Source: TMED26 sp002694075
GTDB taxonomy: Bacteria; Pseudomonadota; Alphaproteobacteria; Thalassobaculales; Thalassobaculaceae
Assembly: GCA_036160575.1 (NCBI GenBank)
Contig: JAYYDT010000030.1
Coordinates: 1-53,344 of the forward strand
Length of the DNA stretch: 53,344 nucleotides
Direction: 5' to 3'
Below the pieces are notes generated by a model. That model ran no database searches. It worked only from the letters and a program-made list of their open reading frames with translations, and was not told where the DNA came from. Shown here piece after piece: positions 15,910 to 24,558 of the stretch. How positions within the stretch are numbered: the first letter of the stretch is position 1; each line of letters starts with the position of its first letter. A program made the translations under genes and the position numbers.

Positions 15910-17211
15910 ATGACCATTTCCATCGCCCGGCGCGCGCCCGCGCTGGACACCTTCTTCGGGACCGATTTGCAGGCCGCCGACGCCGACCTGTTCGCGGCCG
16001 TCGCGCAAGAGACCGAACGCCAGCAGACACAGATTGAATTGATCGCCTCGGAAAACATCGTCTCCCGTGCCGTTCTTGAGGCGCAGGGCTCGGTGCTGAC
16101 CAATAAATACGCCGAAGGCTATTCCGGGCGGCGGTATTACGGCGGCTGTGAGTATGTCGATATCGCCGAAACGTTAGCGATTGAGCGGGTGCGCGCCTTG
16201 TATGATTGCGCCTACGCCAATGTGCAGCCGCACTCCGGCGCCCAGGCCAACCAGGCCGTCTTTCTGGCCCTGTTGAAACCAGGTGACACAATTCTCGGGA
16301 TGTCCCTGGACGCCGGCGGTCACCTCACCCACGGCGCGGCGCCGAACCAATCCGGTAAATGGTTTAACGCGGTGCAGTACGGGGTCCGCCGCGAGGATTC
16401 GATTATTGACTATGACGCGGTTGAGGCCTTGGCCCTGGAGCATCGTCCACAGTTGATTATCGCCGGCGGTTCGGCCTATCCGCGGGTCATCGATTTCGCT
16501 CGCTTCCGTGCCATCGCCGATAAGGTCGACGCTTATCTTATGGTCGACATGGCGCATTTCTCGGGCTTGGTCGCTGGCGGCGTCTACCCCAGTCCGCTGC
16601 CGCACGCCCACGTGGTGACCACGACGACCCACAAAACTCTGCGCGGCCCGCGGGGGGGCATGATCCTGTCGAATCACCCGGATCTTGGCAAAAAATTCAA
16701 TTCCGGCGTTTTCCCGGGCTTGCAAGGTGGCCCGTTGATGCATGTGATCGCCGCCAAAGCGGTGGCCTTTGGCGAGGCTTTGACGCCGGCGTTCAGGGAC
16801 TATACCCGCCAAGTGGTCGAAAACGCCCAAGCCCTTGGCGCTCGGTTGACGGCGCGTGGATTGGACATGGTCTCAGGCGGTACCGACAGTCATCTGTTGC
16901 TGGTCGATTTGCGGCCCAAGGGGCTGACCGGCAATGTCGCCGAAGCGGCCTTGGAGCGCGCTCATATCACCTGCAATAAAAACGGCGTGCCATTCGATCC
17001 CGAAAAACCGGCGGTCACCTCGGGGGTCCGTCTGGGCACGCCGGCCGCCACCACGCGCGGTTTCGGTGTCGCCGAATTTGAGATGGTTGGCGATTTGATC
17101 GGTGACGTGCTTGACGGTTTGCGCGACAATCCGGCCGGTAACCACGCGGTGGAGGCGGCGACCCGCGCCCGGGTCATGGAGCTTTGCGCGCGGTTTCCGA
17201 TCTATTCCTAA
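15910..17211 (+). CDS. glyA: Serine hydroxymethyltransferase
   Basis: PLP enzyme that converts serine and THF to glycine and 5,10-methylene-THF, the main source of one-carbon units. At 433 aa it has the usual length. IELIASENIVSRAV, TNKYAEGYSGRRYYGG, and the PLP lysine in VTTTTHKTLRGPRGG (Lys242) are present. GAGG precedes the ATG. nrdR follows 98 bp later. Confidence 0.98.
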   Translation: MTISIARRAPALDTFFGTDLQAADADLFAAVAQETERQQTQIELIASENIVSRAVLEAQGSVLTNKYAEGYSGRRYYGGCEYVDIAETLAIERVRALYDCAYANVQPHSGAQANQAVFLALLKPGDTILGMSLDAGGHLTHGAAPNQSGKWFNAVQYGVRREDSIIDYDAVEALALEHRPQLIIAGGSAYPRVIDFARFRAIADKVDAYLMVDMAHFSGLVAGGVYPSPLPHAHVVTTTTHKTLRGPRGGMILSNHPDLGKKFNSGVFPGLQGGPLMHVIAAKAVAFGEALTPAFRDYTRQVVENAQALGARLTARGLDMVSGGTDSHLLLVDLRPKGLTGNVAEAALERAHITCNKNGVPFDPEKPAVTSGVRLGTPAATTRGFGVAEFEMVGDLIGDVLDGLRDNPAGNHAVEAATRARVMELCARFPIYS

Positions 17212-17309
17212 GACGGTCGCGCCACGGCATGACCATTTTCAAACGGCCGGGGGCGGCGGCGCTGGGGCGGCGGATCGACCCGGCGGCGACATAAAAAACG
17301 GGGGAGGCC

Positions 17310-17765
17310 ATGCGCTGTCCATTTTGCGGCAACAGTGACACGCAGGTGAAGGATTCACGGCCGACCGAGGACAACGCCTCGATTCGGCGGCGGCGGGCCT
17401 GTCCGGCGTGTGGCGCGCGCTTCACAACCTTTGAAAGGGTTCAGTTGCGCGAACTCACGGTGGTCAAAAAGAATGGCAAACGGGCGCCTTTCGACCGCGA
17501 TAAACTGGCGCGCTCCCTGCAAATCGCGCTTCGCAAAAGGCCGGTCGAGGCGGACCGTGTGGAACGGGTGATCACTTCTATCGTGCGGCGTTTGGAAAGT
17601 TATGGCGAAACCGATGTGCCCAGCGATCTTATTGGGCAGATGGTTATGGACGCTCTCGGTAGCCTCGACCCGGTGGCCTATGTGCGCTTTGCCTCGGTGT
17701 ACAGAAACTTTCGCGAAGCCAAAGACTTCGAGGATTTTGTTGAACAAATCCAGGAAGAAGATTGA
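17310..17765 (+). CDS. nrdR: Transcriptional repressor NrdR
   Basis: Zinc-ribbon/ATP-cone repressor of ribonucleotide reductase genes, acting through NrdR boxes and dATP/ATP sensing. The 151-aa product has four zinc cysteines (Cys3, Cys6, Cys31, Cys34), the DSRPTED-SIRRRRxC signature, then the ATP-cone VVKKNGKRAPFDRDKLARSL, and the C-terminal PVAYVRFASVYRNF. It overlaps the ribD start (TTG 17762). No NrdR box target is in the window. Confidence 0.97.
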   Translation: MRCPFCGNSDTQVKDSRPTEDNASIRRRRACPACGARFTTFERVQLRELTVVKKNGKRAPFDRDKLARSLQIALRKRPVEADRVERVITSIVRRLESYGETDVPSDLIGQMVMDALGSLDPVAYVRFASVYRNFREAKDFEDFVEQIQEED

Positions 17766-18889
17766 AGCGCGACGCTGACACTGACAAGCGGTGGATGTCG
17801 GCCGCGTTAAACTTGGCGCGGCGCGGGCTCGGCAATGTTTGGCCCAACCCCGCGGTCGGTTGTGTGGTGGTCTCGCAGGGGCGTGTTGTTGGCCGTGGCT
17901 GGACCCAGCCGGGCGGGCGTCCCCACGCCGAGGCGATGGCCCTGGCGGCGGCCGGGCCCGCGGCCGCCGGTGGTTGTGCCTATGTTACACTGGAGCCGTG
18001 CGCCCATCACGGACGCACGCCGCCCTGCGCCGATGCCTTGATCGCCGCGCGCCTCGCCCGGGTGGTTTACGCGGTTGGCGATCCCGATCCGCGCGTCGCC
18101 GGCGCCGGCGCGGCACGCATGAAGGCGGCCGGTTTGGCTGTCGAGACCGATGTTTTGGCCGACGCGGCATACGCCCTCAACCTTGGTTTTTTCTCACGGG
18201 TGACCCGTCGGCGGCCGATGTTCACGTTGAAGATGGCGACCTCGCTGGACGGCCGGATCGCCACCCGAACCGGCGCCAGCCAATGGATCACCGGGCCGGC
18301 AGCGCGCGCGCACGGCCATCGCCTGCGGGCCGAGCATGACGCGATCATGGTCGGCAGCGGCACCGCCGTCGCAGATGATCCGGCCTTAACCTGTCGCCTG
18401 CCCGGGCTGCGCGACCGTTCGCCCCTGCGCGTGCTCTGTGACAGCGGTTTGCGGACGCCGTCGACATCCAAAATGTTCGCCGACCAGACCGCGGCGGCGA
18501 CATGGGTCGCGACGACTGAGGCGGCCGCCGCCGCCGATACCGCCATGACCGCCAGCGGGGCGCGGCTATTGGTCGTGCCACCGGCCGCCGATGGCGGCGG
18601 CGTTGATCTCGTCGCCTTGGCCGAGCGTTTGGCGTCGGACGGGCTGACCCGGGTTTTGATCGAGGGCGGTGGACTTTTGGCCGCCGCGGCCTTGAAAGCG
18701 GGGCTGATCGATCAAATTATCGCGTTTCGCGGCGGCCAAATTATTGGCGGCGATGGCTTGCCCGCGGTCGGGGCGATGGCTATCGCGGATTTGTCGGCGG
18801 CATTTCACTTCACACGCGTTGACAGCCAAGCGGTTGGCGACGATGTAATGGAAATCTACAGACAGTCTTTCTCGCAATCGCTAGGTTAA
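17762..18889 (+). CDS. ribD: Bifunctional riboflavin deaminase/reductase RibD
   Basis: Performs the second and third steps of riboflavin synthesis (deamination, then NADPH reduction of the pyrimidine). The 375-aa protein has an N-terminal deaminase with HAEAMAL and PCAHHGRTPPC (zinc ligands His and two Cys), and a C-terminal reductase with TLKMATSLDGRIATRTG, ASQWITG, MVGSGTAVADDPALTCR and LIEGGGLLAAAAL. A TTG start overlapping the nrdR stop is chosen because AGGA lies upstream and the N-terminal residues fit the family. Confidence 0.96.
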   Translation: MKRDADTDKRWMSAALNLARRGLGNVWPNPAVGCVVVSQGRVVGRGWTQPGGRPHAEAMALAAAGPAAAGGCAYVTLEPCAHHGRTPPCADALIAARLARVVYAVGDPDPRVAGAGAARMKAAGLAVETDVLADAAYALNLGFFSRVTRRRPMFTLKMATSLDGRIATRTGASQWITGPAARAHGHRLRAEHDAIMVGSGTAVADDPALTCRLPGLRDRSPLRVLCDSGLRTPSTSKMFADQTAAATWVATTEAAAAADTAMTASGARLLVVPPAADGGGVDLVALAERLASDGLTRVLIEGGGLLAAAALKAGLIDQIIAFRGGQIIGGDGLPAVGAMAIADLSAAFHFTRVDSQAVGDDVMEIYRQSFSQSLG

Positions 18890-18892
18890 AAT

Positions 18893-19483
18893 ATGTTTAC
18901 CGGGATTATCACCGACGTGGGCCGCTTGCGGGCGGTCGAAAGCGCCGGCGACACGCGCTTTGAGATCACAACCGGCTTCGCCACCGATGAAATCGACCTC
19001 GGCGCGTCAATCGCCTGTAGCGGCGCCTGTTTGACGGTTATCGAGACCGGCGGCGATTGGTTCGCCGTGGAAGCTTCCGCCGAGACCTTGTCGAAAACCA
19101 CCTTGGGCGCCTGGCGGGTCGGTCGGCCAATCAATCTAGAGCGGGCCTTGCGGATGGGCGATGAACTGGGCGGCCACATCGTATCCGGCCATGTCGACGG
19201 TCTGGCCGAAATCGTCTCGATCGCGCCGGAAGGGGATAGCCACCGGGTGGTGCTGGACGCGCCCGCGGCCTACGCGCCCTATATCGCTGGCAAGGGCTCG
19301 GTTGCTTTGGATGGCATCTCTTTGACCGTCAACGAAGTCGAAGGCACCCGTTTCGGCGTCAATATTATCAGTCATACCTGGGCGCACACAACTTTCGCCG
19401 CGGTCGCCGTCGGCGATCATATGAACTTGGAAATCGATATGTTGGCGCGGTATGTGGCGCGCATGTTGGAGGCCCGCGGATGA
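18893..19483 (+). CDS. ribE: Riboflavin synthase alpha subunit
   Basis: Dismutates two molecules of 6,7-dimethyl-8-ribityllumazine to riboflavin. The 196-aa product begins with the invariant MFTGII and has two lumazine-binding repeats; each has the typical IACSGACLTV / VALDGISLTVN core and a GGHIVSGHVD or similar loop. It starts 3 bp after ribD and overlaps ribB by ATGA. Confidence 0.96.
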   Translation: MFTGIITDVGRLRAVESAGDTRFEITTGFATDEIDLGASIACSGACLTVIETGGDWFAVEASAETLSKTTLGAWRVGRPINLERALRMGDELGGHIVSGHVDGLAEIVSIAPEGDSHRVVLDAPAAYAPYIAGKGSVALDGISLTVNEVEGTRFGVNIISHTWAHTTFAAVAVGDHMNLEIDMLARYVARMLEARG

Positions 19484-20673
19484 ACGAGGAAGCAACCATG
19501 GCCGAGACCAAAACCAGCGATCTTTTTGTGGGCGCGCTGTCCTCCATCGAAGATGTTATCGCCGAGGCCAAAGCTGGCCGCATGTTCATTCTGGTCGATG
19601 ACGAGAACCGCGAGAACGAAGGCGATCTTTGCATTCCCGCTGAATTGGCCACGCCCGAGGCGATCAATTTCATGGCCATGCATGGCCGCGGATTGATTTG
19701 TTTGGCGCTGATGCCCGAACGGGTGCGCCAATTGGGCATTCAATTAATGCCGCGGCGCCATGAAAGCCGCCACTCGACCGCTTTCACCGTGTCGATCGAA
19801 GCCCGTGACGGGGTGACCACCGGCATTTCGGCCCATGACCGGGCGCGCACCATCGAGGTCGCCATCGACCCCGACATGGGCGCCGCCGACGTGGTCACGC
19901 CAGGCCATGTGTTTCCCCTGGTGGCGCGCGAGGGCGGTACCCTGGTGCGCGCCGGCCACACCGAGGCGGTGGTCGACATCGCCCGCCTGGCTGGCTTCAA
20001 TCCCTCGGGCGTGATCTGCGAGATCATGAAAGATGACGGCACCATGGCGCGGTTGCCGGATTTGATCACCTTCGCTCAATATCATGGGCTGAAAGTGGCC
20101 TCGATCGCCGATCTGATCAGCTACCGGCGGCGCACCGAAAGCATTGTTAAACGGGCGGTGGAATCTGATTTGGCCAGCCGGTTTGGCGGCGATTGGCGGA
20201 TGATCGTCTACGTCAACAAGGCGACCTACGCCGAACATGTGGCCCTGGTGAAAGGCAACATCACCGGCGGCGAACCGGTGTTGGTGCGGATGCATGCGAT
20301 CAATGTTTTGGACGATGTGCTCGGCGAAACCTCCAGCGGCGGCGCGGCCGGCAATGTGCAGGCGGCGATGAATGAGATCAGTGCCGCCGGTTGCGGCGTG
20401 TTGGTGTTGATTCGCGAACCCACGCCGACCGCTCTGTCGGACATGGTGCGGCGGCGCTTGGGCCAGGCGGGCGGCGATGGTGACGGCGATGACGATCCCG
20501 GAAACGAGCTGCGCGATTATGGCGTCGGTGCCCAAATTCTTCTTGACCTTGGGGTGCGCGAAATGACCCTTCTGACAAACTCGACGCGTAATGTGGTGGG
20601 CCTGGATGGGTATGGCCTGCGCGTGGTTGAGCGCCGGGCTTTCGGATCGCCGCCACAGGGGGAGGGGACATGA
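19480..20673 (+). CDS. ribB: 3,4-DHBP synthase with degenerate GTP cyclohydrolase II domain (RibBX type)
   Basis: The 397-aa protein has an intact N-terminal 3,4-dihydroxy-2-butanone 4-phosphate synthase domain (VDDENRENEGDLCIPAE, MHGRGLICLAL, SRHSTAFTVSIEA, TPGHVFPLVAREGG, RAGHTEAVVD). The C-terminal half keeps the GCH-II fold (NELRDYGVGAQILLDLGV, LTNSTRNVVGLDGYGL). Where RibA has the zinc motif GDxxxSxRCDCG, this protein has DDVLGETSSGGAAG, with no cysteines. The GTP cyclohydrolase activity should therefore be lost, and a separate RibA is needed elsewhere. Such fusions are known as RibBX. Overlaps on both sides (ATGA) show one operon. Confidence 0.92.
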   Translation: MNEEATMAETKTSDLFVGALSSIEDVIAEAKAGRMFILVDDENRENEGDLCIPAELATPEAINFMAMHGRGLICLALMPERVRQLGIQLMPRRHESRHSTAFTVSIEARDGVTTGISAHDRARTIEVAIDPDMGAADVVTPGHVFPLVAREGGTLVRAGHTEAVVDIARLAGFNPSGVICEIMKDDGTMARLPDLITFAQYHGLKVASIADLISYRRRTESIVKRAVESDLASRFGGDWRMIVYVNKATYAEHVALVKGNITGGEPVLVRMHAINVLDDVLGETSSGGAAGNVQAAMNEISAAGCGVLVLIREPTPTALSDMVRRRLGQAGGDGDGDDDPGNELRDYGVGAQILLDLGVREMTLLTNSTRNVVGLDGYGLRVVERRAFGSPPQGEGT

Positions 20674-21101
20674 CCCATATTTTGATCGTCGAGGCGCGTT
20701 TTTACGCCGATCTCGCCGATGAGTTGGCGGCCGGCGCGGTGGCCCATCTCGATGCGGCCGGCGCCAGCCATGAACGGATCGCGGTTCCCGGCGCCTTTGA
20801 AATACCCGGCGCCATCGCGATGGCCGCCGACAGCGGACGCTATGATGGGTTTCTCGCCCTCGGCTGCGTGATTCGCGGTGAAACCAGCCATTATGACTAT
20901 GTCTGCGGCGAAAGCGCCCGCGGCCTGATGGATTTGTCGATCACCCGCCGGCTGGCCATCGGTTATGGAATTTTGACCGTAGAAAACGGCGATCAAGCGT
21001 GGGCCCGCGCGCGCGTTAGTGAAAAAAACAAAGGGCGAGACGCCGCCGAGGCCTGCCTGGCCATGGTGAATTTGCGTCAAACCCATGGACGCATGGAATG
21101 A
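20670..21101 (+). CDS. ribH: 6,7-dimethyl-8-ribityllumazine synthase
   Basis: Condenses the ribitylamino-pyrimidine with 3,4-DHBP to form lumazine. The 143-aa protein has IVEARFYADLADELAAGA, AVPGAFEIPGAIAMAA, GCVIRGETSHYDYVCGES (catalytic His) and LTVENGDQAWAR. It is short, as usual for an alphaproteobacterial RibH, and overlaps nusB by ATGA. Confidence 0.97.
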   Translation: MTHILIVEARFYADLADELAAGAVAHLDAAGASHERIAVPGAFEIPGAIAMAADSGRYDGFLALGCVIRGETSHYDYVCGESARGLMDLSITRRLAIGYGILTVENGDQAWARARVSEKNKGRDAAEACLAMVNLRQTHGRME

Positions 21102-21616
21102 TCGCCACCGCCGAGCCAACCGGCGCGGACATAGCGGCGGCGGCGGCCGGCCCCCGCGGCCGGGCGCGTTTGGCGGCGGTGCAAGCGCTTTACCAAAATG
21201 ACATGACCGGCGCGTCGATCGTCGATGTCATTGATGAATTCATTCACCATCGTCTGCCGGCGGACAGCGACGACCCGACCATCGCCGGTGCCGATAAGGT
21301 TTTTTTCGCGCGTTTGGCGCGCGGCGCGGTGGCCCAGCGGGAGGTCACCGACGCGGCCATCACAGCGGCCCTTTCGGCCGGTTGGAGCCTGTCCCGTTTG
21401 GGGCGGATCGTGCTCGCCATTCTGCGCGTCGGCGGCTATGAAATCCTCGCCGTCGAGGGCGTGCCGAGGGCGGTGTCGATCAATGAATATGTCGATATCG
21501 CGCATGCCTTTTTCGCCGACAAGGAACCCGCGTTTGTGAATGGTGTGTTGGACCGTTTGGCCCGTGACGCGGCGGGCGCGGACGAACCGGGGCCGCAAAG
21601 CGATGGCGTTGGATGA
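21098..21616 (+). CDS. nusB: Transcription antitermination factor NusB
   Basis: Binds boxA RNA with S10 in rRNA antitermination complexes. The 172-aa protein has RGRARLAAVQALYQNDMTG, a helical middle part and the C-terminal signature ILRVGGYEILAVEGVPRAVSINEYVDIAHAF, FVNGVLDRLARD. It overlaps ribH by 4 bp and thiL by 14 bp. Confidence 0.96.
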   Translation: MIATAEPTGADIAAAAAGPRGRARLAAVQALYQNDMTGASIVDVIDEFIHHRLPADSDDPTIAGADKVFFARLARGAVAQREVTDAAITAALSAGWSLSRLGRIVLAILRVGGYEILAVEGVPRAVSINEYVDIAHAFFADKEPAFVNGVLDRLARDAAGADEPGPQSDGVG

Positions 21617-22592
21617 ATTTGCCCGGATCGCCGCCTATTTGGCGCCGCTGAGCGCGGGGCATGCGGGCGCTTTCGGGCTGCGTGACGACGCCGCCGTGTT
21701 TTCCGGCGACGCCGCCAGCGACAGCGTGGTGACCACCGACGCCTTGGTCGCCGCGGTGCATTATTTCCCCGCCGATCCGCCCGACGCCGTGGCCCGCAAA
21801 GCGCTCCGGGTGAATTTATCGGATCTGGCGGCAATGGGGGCGGCGGCGCGCGGCTTTACCTTGGCGATGGCCTTATCGCGTGATCGCGACGCCGCCGCCA
21901 ATGAAGCGCGCGTGGCCGCGTTCGCCGCCGGTTTAGCGGTCGATATCGCGGCCTTCGATTGCGCCTTGTGGGGCGGCGACAGTGTCGCCACCCCGGGCCC
22001 GGAGATGTTGTCGATCACCGCCATCGGCGCGGTGCCGGCGGGCGCCGCCCTGCGACGGGCCGGCGCCCAGGTCGGCGACGCGGTCTATGTTTCCGGCACC
22101 ATCGGGGACGCCGCTCTGGGCTTGCGTCTGCTATCCGACGCGGCGGGCGCTCTGCCCGCGCCGCAGGCGGCGGCGGCGATCGACCGCTTTCAGTTGCCGC
22201 GGCCGCGTTTGGCCCTCGGCCAAGCGTTACGCGGCGTCGCCACGGCATGCTTGGATGTGTCGGATGGTTTGGCGCAAGATTTAGGCCATCTCTGTGCGGC
22301 CAGCGAGGTGGGCGCGCGTGTCTTTTTGGATCGTTTGCCGTTGTCGACGAGTGGCCGGGCGGCGGTCGACGGCGGGCTGGTGACGCTTGCCGATTTGGCC
22401 ACCGGCGGCGATGACTACGAATTGATTTTTACGGCGCCGGTGGGGGCCGGGTCGGCGGTGGCGGCGGCCGCCGAGAGGGCGGAGACCTCGGTGACCTTGA
22501 TCGGTGAGATCACCGCCGGCGCGGCGGTTGACGTGGTTGACCAGTCCGGCGCCACGGTCGATTTGGGCGTCAGGGGCTATCGCCATGCTTAG
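21603..22592 (+). CDS. thiL: Thiamine-monophosphate kinase
   Basis: Phosphorylates thiamine monophosphate to the active pyrophosphate. The 329-aa AIR-synthase-fold protein has LRDDAAVFSG, TTDALVAAVHYFP, VNLSDLAAMGAAARGFTL, WGGDSVATPGP, VYVSGTIGDAALGL, CLDVSDGLAQDLGHL and TGGDDYELIFT. The frame is open to 21540, but ATG 21603 begins the usual MALDEFARIAAYL N-terminus. Confidence 0.96.
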   Translation: MALDEFARIAAYLAPLSAGHAGAFGLRDDAAVFSGDAASDSVVTTDALVAAVHYFPADPPDAVARKALRVNLSDLAAMGAAARGFTLAMALSRDRDAAANEARVAAFAAGLAVDIAAFDCALWGGDSVATPGPEMLSITAIGAVPAGAALRRAGAQVGDAVYVSGTIGDAALGLRLLSDAAGALPAPQAAAAIDRFQLPRPRLALGQALRGVATACLDVSDGLAQDLGHLCAASEVGARVFLDRLPLSTSGRAAVDGGLVTLADLATGGDDYELIFTAPVGAGSAVAAAAERAETSVTLIGEITAGAAVDVVDQSGATVDLGVRGYRHA

Positions 22593-22616
22593 GGCGCACC
22601 GATACGGAGGCCGGCG

Positions 22617-23111
22617 GTGAAAAAAATTATCATCATCGTGGCCGCCGTTTTGGTGTTGCTCATCGCCAGCGTTTTCGGCCTCGCCATGTTCGCGCCGACG
22701 GTCTTGCCGGGTTTTATGCAAAACCTGCTGGGGGTCGCGCCGGAGGCGGCGGAAAAACCGGAGAAAAAGGTCGAGGAACGCCCGCCGCCAGGCAGTACCA
22801 CGCTCATCGACCTGGAACCGTTGACGGTGCCGATCATCAAAGACGGCGAGATCGCCCGATTTTTAATCATTCATATCTTGGTCGAAGCGCGGCCAGGGCC
22901 GGGAGAAGCTGTCATTCAGGCGAAAATTCCATATATTTTAGACGCTTACATCACCTATATCCACGCGCTGGCCGCCCTTGACATTAAGCCGGGTGTGGCG
23001 GATCGTCAGTTCTTGAAGGAACGTCTTTTGGTCAAAACGAAAGAAATCGTTGGCGGCGACATTGTTGTGGACTTGTTGTTCCGCAACATTTTCGAACGTG
23101 CGCCTGGATAG
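22617..23111 (+). CDS. FliL-like single-span membrane protein
   Basis: A 164-aa protein starting at GTG with a strong GGAGG upstream. It has an N-terminal TM helix (about residues 4-24), a charged Lys/Glu/Pro linker, and a domain that resembles the FliL/PHB-like fold (IDLEPLTVPIIKDGEIARFLIIHILVE ... ILDAYITYIHAL ... FLKERLLVKTKEIVGGDIVVDLLFRNIFE). It resembles a short FliL but shares little sequence with the fliL at 4299. It lies 24 bp after thiL and may belong to that operon. Function unknown. Confidence 0.75.
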   Translation: MKKIIIIVAAVLVLLIASVFGLAMFAPTVLPGFMQNLLGVAPEAAEKPEKKVEERPPPGSTTLIDLEPLTVPIIKDGEIARFLIIHILVEARPGPGEAVIQAKIPYILDAYITYIHALAALDIKPGVADRQFLKERLLVKTKEIVGGDIVVDLLFRNIFERAPG

Positions 23112-23181
23112 ACGGGTCCTCTTGGATCATCTCTTCGGCGCCCGACCACCGCGTTGAATCTTGAACAAGGTAAGCACCACG

Positions 23182-24381
23182 ATGCGCGACCCGACGATTC
23201 GCAACGTCATCGTCCTGGCCTTTTGTCAGGCTTTGGCCAATATCGCCATGACCATGAACATGACGGTCACGGCCCTGGCCGGAAAGGTGCTCGCCGTCGA
23301 TCCTTCCCTGGCGACTTTGCCTCTCGGCCTGCAGTTCACCGCGACCATGGCGATGACCATCCCGGCCTCGTTGTTGATGAAGCGGATCGGTCGGCGTGGC
23401 GGTTTCGCCATTGGTGCCGGCATTGGCGTGGTTGGCGCCGGGACCGCCGCCGCCGCCCTGTTCGCCGGTTCTTTCGCGCTGTTCATCGCCGGTTCGATTT
23501 TAATCGGCGCTTTTATGGGGTTTGTCTCATTTTATCGCTACGCCGCCGCCGATACCGCCAGCGAGGCGTTTAAAAGTCGGGCGATTTCATTGGTTTTGGC
23601 CGGCGGCGTGATCGCCGCGCTGATTTCGCCGACGCTGGCCGATAAATCCTTTCAATTGCTCTCGCCGGTGACTTTTAGCGGCACCTACGTCGGCATGATG
23701 GTGATCATGGCGTCGATTTGGGGGCTGTTGCTTTTCGTGCGAATCCCGCCGCCAACCGCCGCCGAGCGCGGCGACTCGGGGCGCCCGTTGACCACCATTA
23801 TCGCCCAGCCGGTGTTTTTGGTGGCGGCCGGCGGGGCCATGATCGGCTACGGGTCGATGACCTTCGTGATGACCGCGACGCCGTTGGCGATGGTCGCCTG
23901 TGGGTATGTTTTCACCGACACCACCTCGGTCATCCAATGGCATGTCCTGGGCATGTTCGTGCCGTCTTTTTTCACCGGCCATCTGATCGCCCGATTCGGT
24001 GTCTTGCGGATCATGTTGATCGGCGCGCTGGCCCTGGCGGCGGCGGGCGTCATTAACCAATCCGGTATCGAGCTGGTGCAATTTTACGTGGGATTGATCC
24101 TGCTTGGGATCGGGTGGAACTTTCTTTACATCGGCGGCAGCACCTTTTTGACGGAATGCTACGCCCCCGCCGAAAAAGCCAAGGTCCAAGGCTTTTTCGA
24201 TTTTATGATCTTCGCCAGTTCGGCCTCGGCCTCGTTCCTCGCGGGGGCCTTGCAGCATGTCTACGGCTGGCAAGTGGTGAACTGGGTGGTGTTGCCGTTG
24301 ATCGCCGTCGCCGGCATTCTGATCGTCACCATGATGGTCACGAGAAAAAGGGCGGCGGGAATATCGACCCCGGTTGCCTGA
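23182..24381 (+). CDS. MFS transporter
   Basis: A 399-aa protein with about 12 predicted TM helices. The MFS loop after TM2 is seen as LLMKRIGRRGGFAIGAG, and the cytoplasmic middle loop is RIPPPTAAERGDSGRP. The second half has LIARFGVLRIMLIGA, the repeat of the same loop. The long TMs and short loops resemble the YfmO/NarK-like carriers; the substrate is unknown. ATG 23182 is chosen over an in-frame TTG at 23161 because AAGGTAAG precedes it. It ends at a short hairpin. Confidence 0.9.
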   Translation: MRDPTIRNVIVLAFCQALANIAMTMNMTVTALAGKVLAVDPSLATLPLGLQFTATMAMTIPASLLMKRIGRRGGFAIGAGIGVVGAGTAAAALFAGSFALFIAGSILIGAFMGFVSFYRYAAADTASEAFKSRAISLVLAGGVIAALISPTLADKSFQLLSPVTFSGTYVGMMVIMASIWGLLLFVRIPPPTAAERGDSGRPLTTIIAQPVFLVAAGGAMIGYGSMTFVMTATPLAMVACGYVFTDTTSVIQWHVLGMFVPSFFTGHLIARFGVLRIMLIGALALAAAGVINQSGIELVQFYVGLILLGIGWNFLYIGGSTFLTECYAPAEKAKVQGFFDFMIFASSASASFLAGALQHVYGWQVVNWVVLPLIAVAGILIVTMMVTRKRAAGISTPVA

Positions 24382-24396
24382 CTTATTGCGTCAGGC
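24376..24396 (+). terminator. Hairpin at the end of the MFS gene
   Basis: GCCTGAC (24376-24382) pairs with GTCAGGC (24390-24396) over a 7-nt loop and overlaps the MFS stop codon; GGAATTTT follows. It may be a weak terminator. It also overlaps the -35 box of the hppA promoter, so an operator role is possible. Confidence 0.4.
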
Positions 24397-24413
24397 GGAA
24401 TTTTCGCTATATT
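24386..24413 (+). promoter_or_regulatory. Probable sigma-70 promoter of hppA
   Basis: TTGCGT (24386-24391), 16-bp spacer and TATATT (24408-24413). The leader to hppA is about 140 nt. The -35 box is weak; the -10 box is good. Confidence 0.5.
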
Positions 24414-24558
24414 CCGCGCGGATTTGCGGGGGACGTCACTAGGATGGCCGCGCCGGGGCGATCCCGGCCGGGGCTAGCGCACCTCACATTGTTTCGCGAC
24501 CGCTTTCGGCGCTGCCGGCAGGGTCATACGGGTCACACACGAGAAGGTCTCCATCACA

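Noticed and set aside
17212..18892. FMN riboswitch before the riboflavin genes
   Set aside because: The only gap (17212-17309) is 98 bp and has none of the conserved RFN blocks; ribD-ribE-ribB-ribH have no other spacing.
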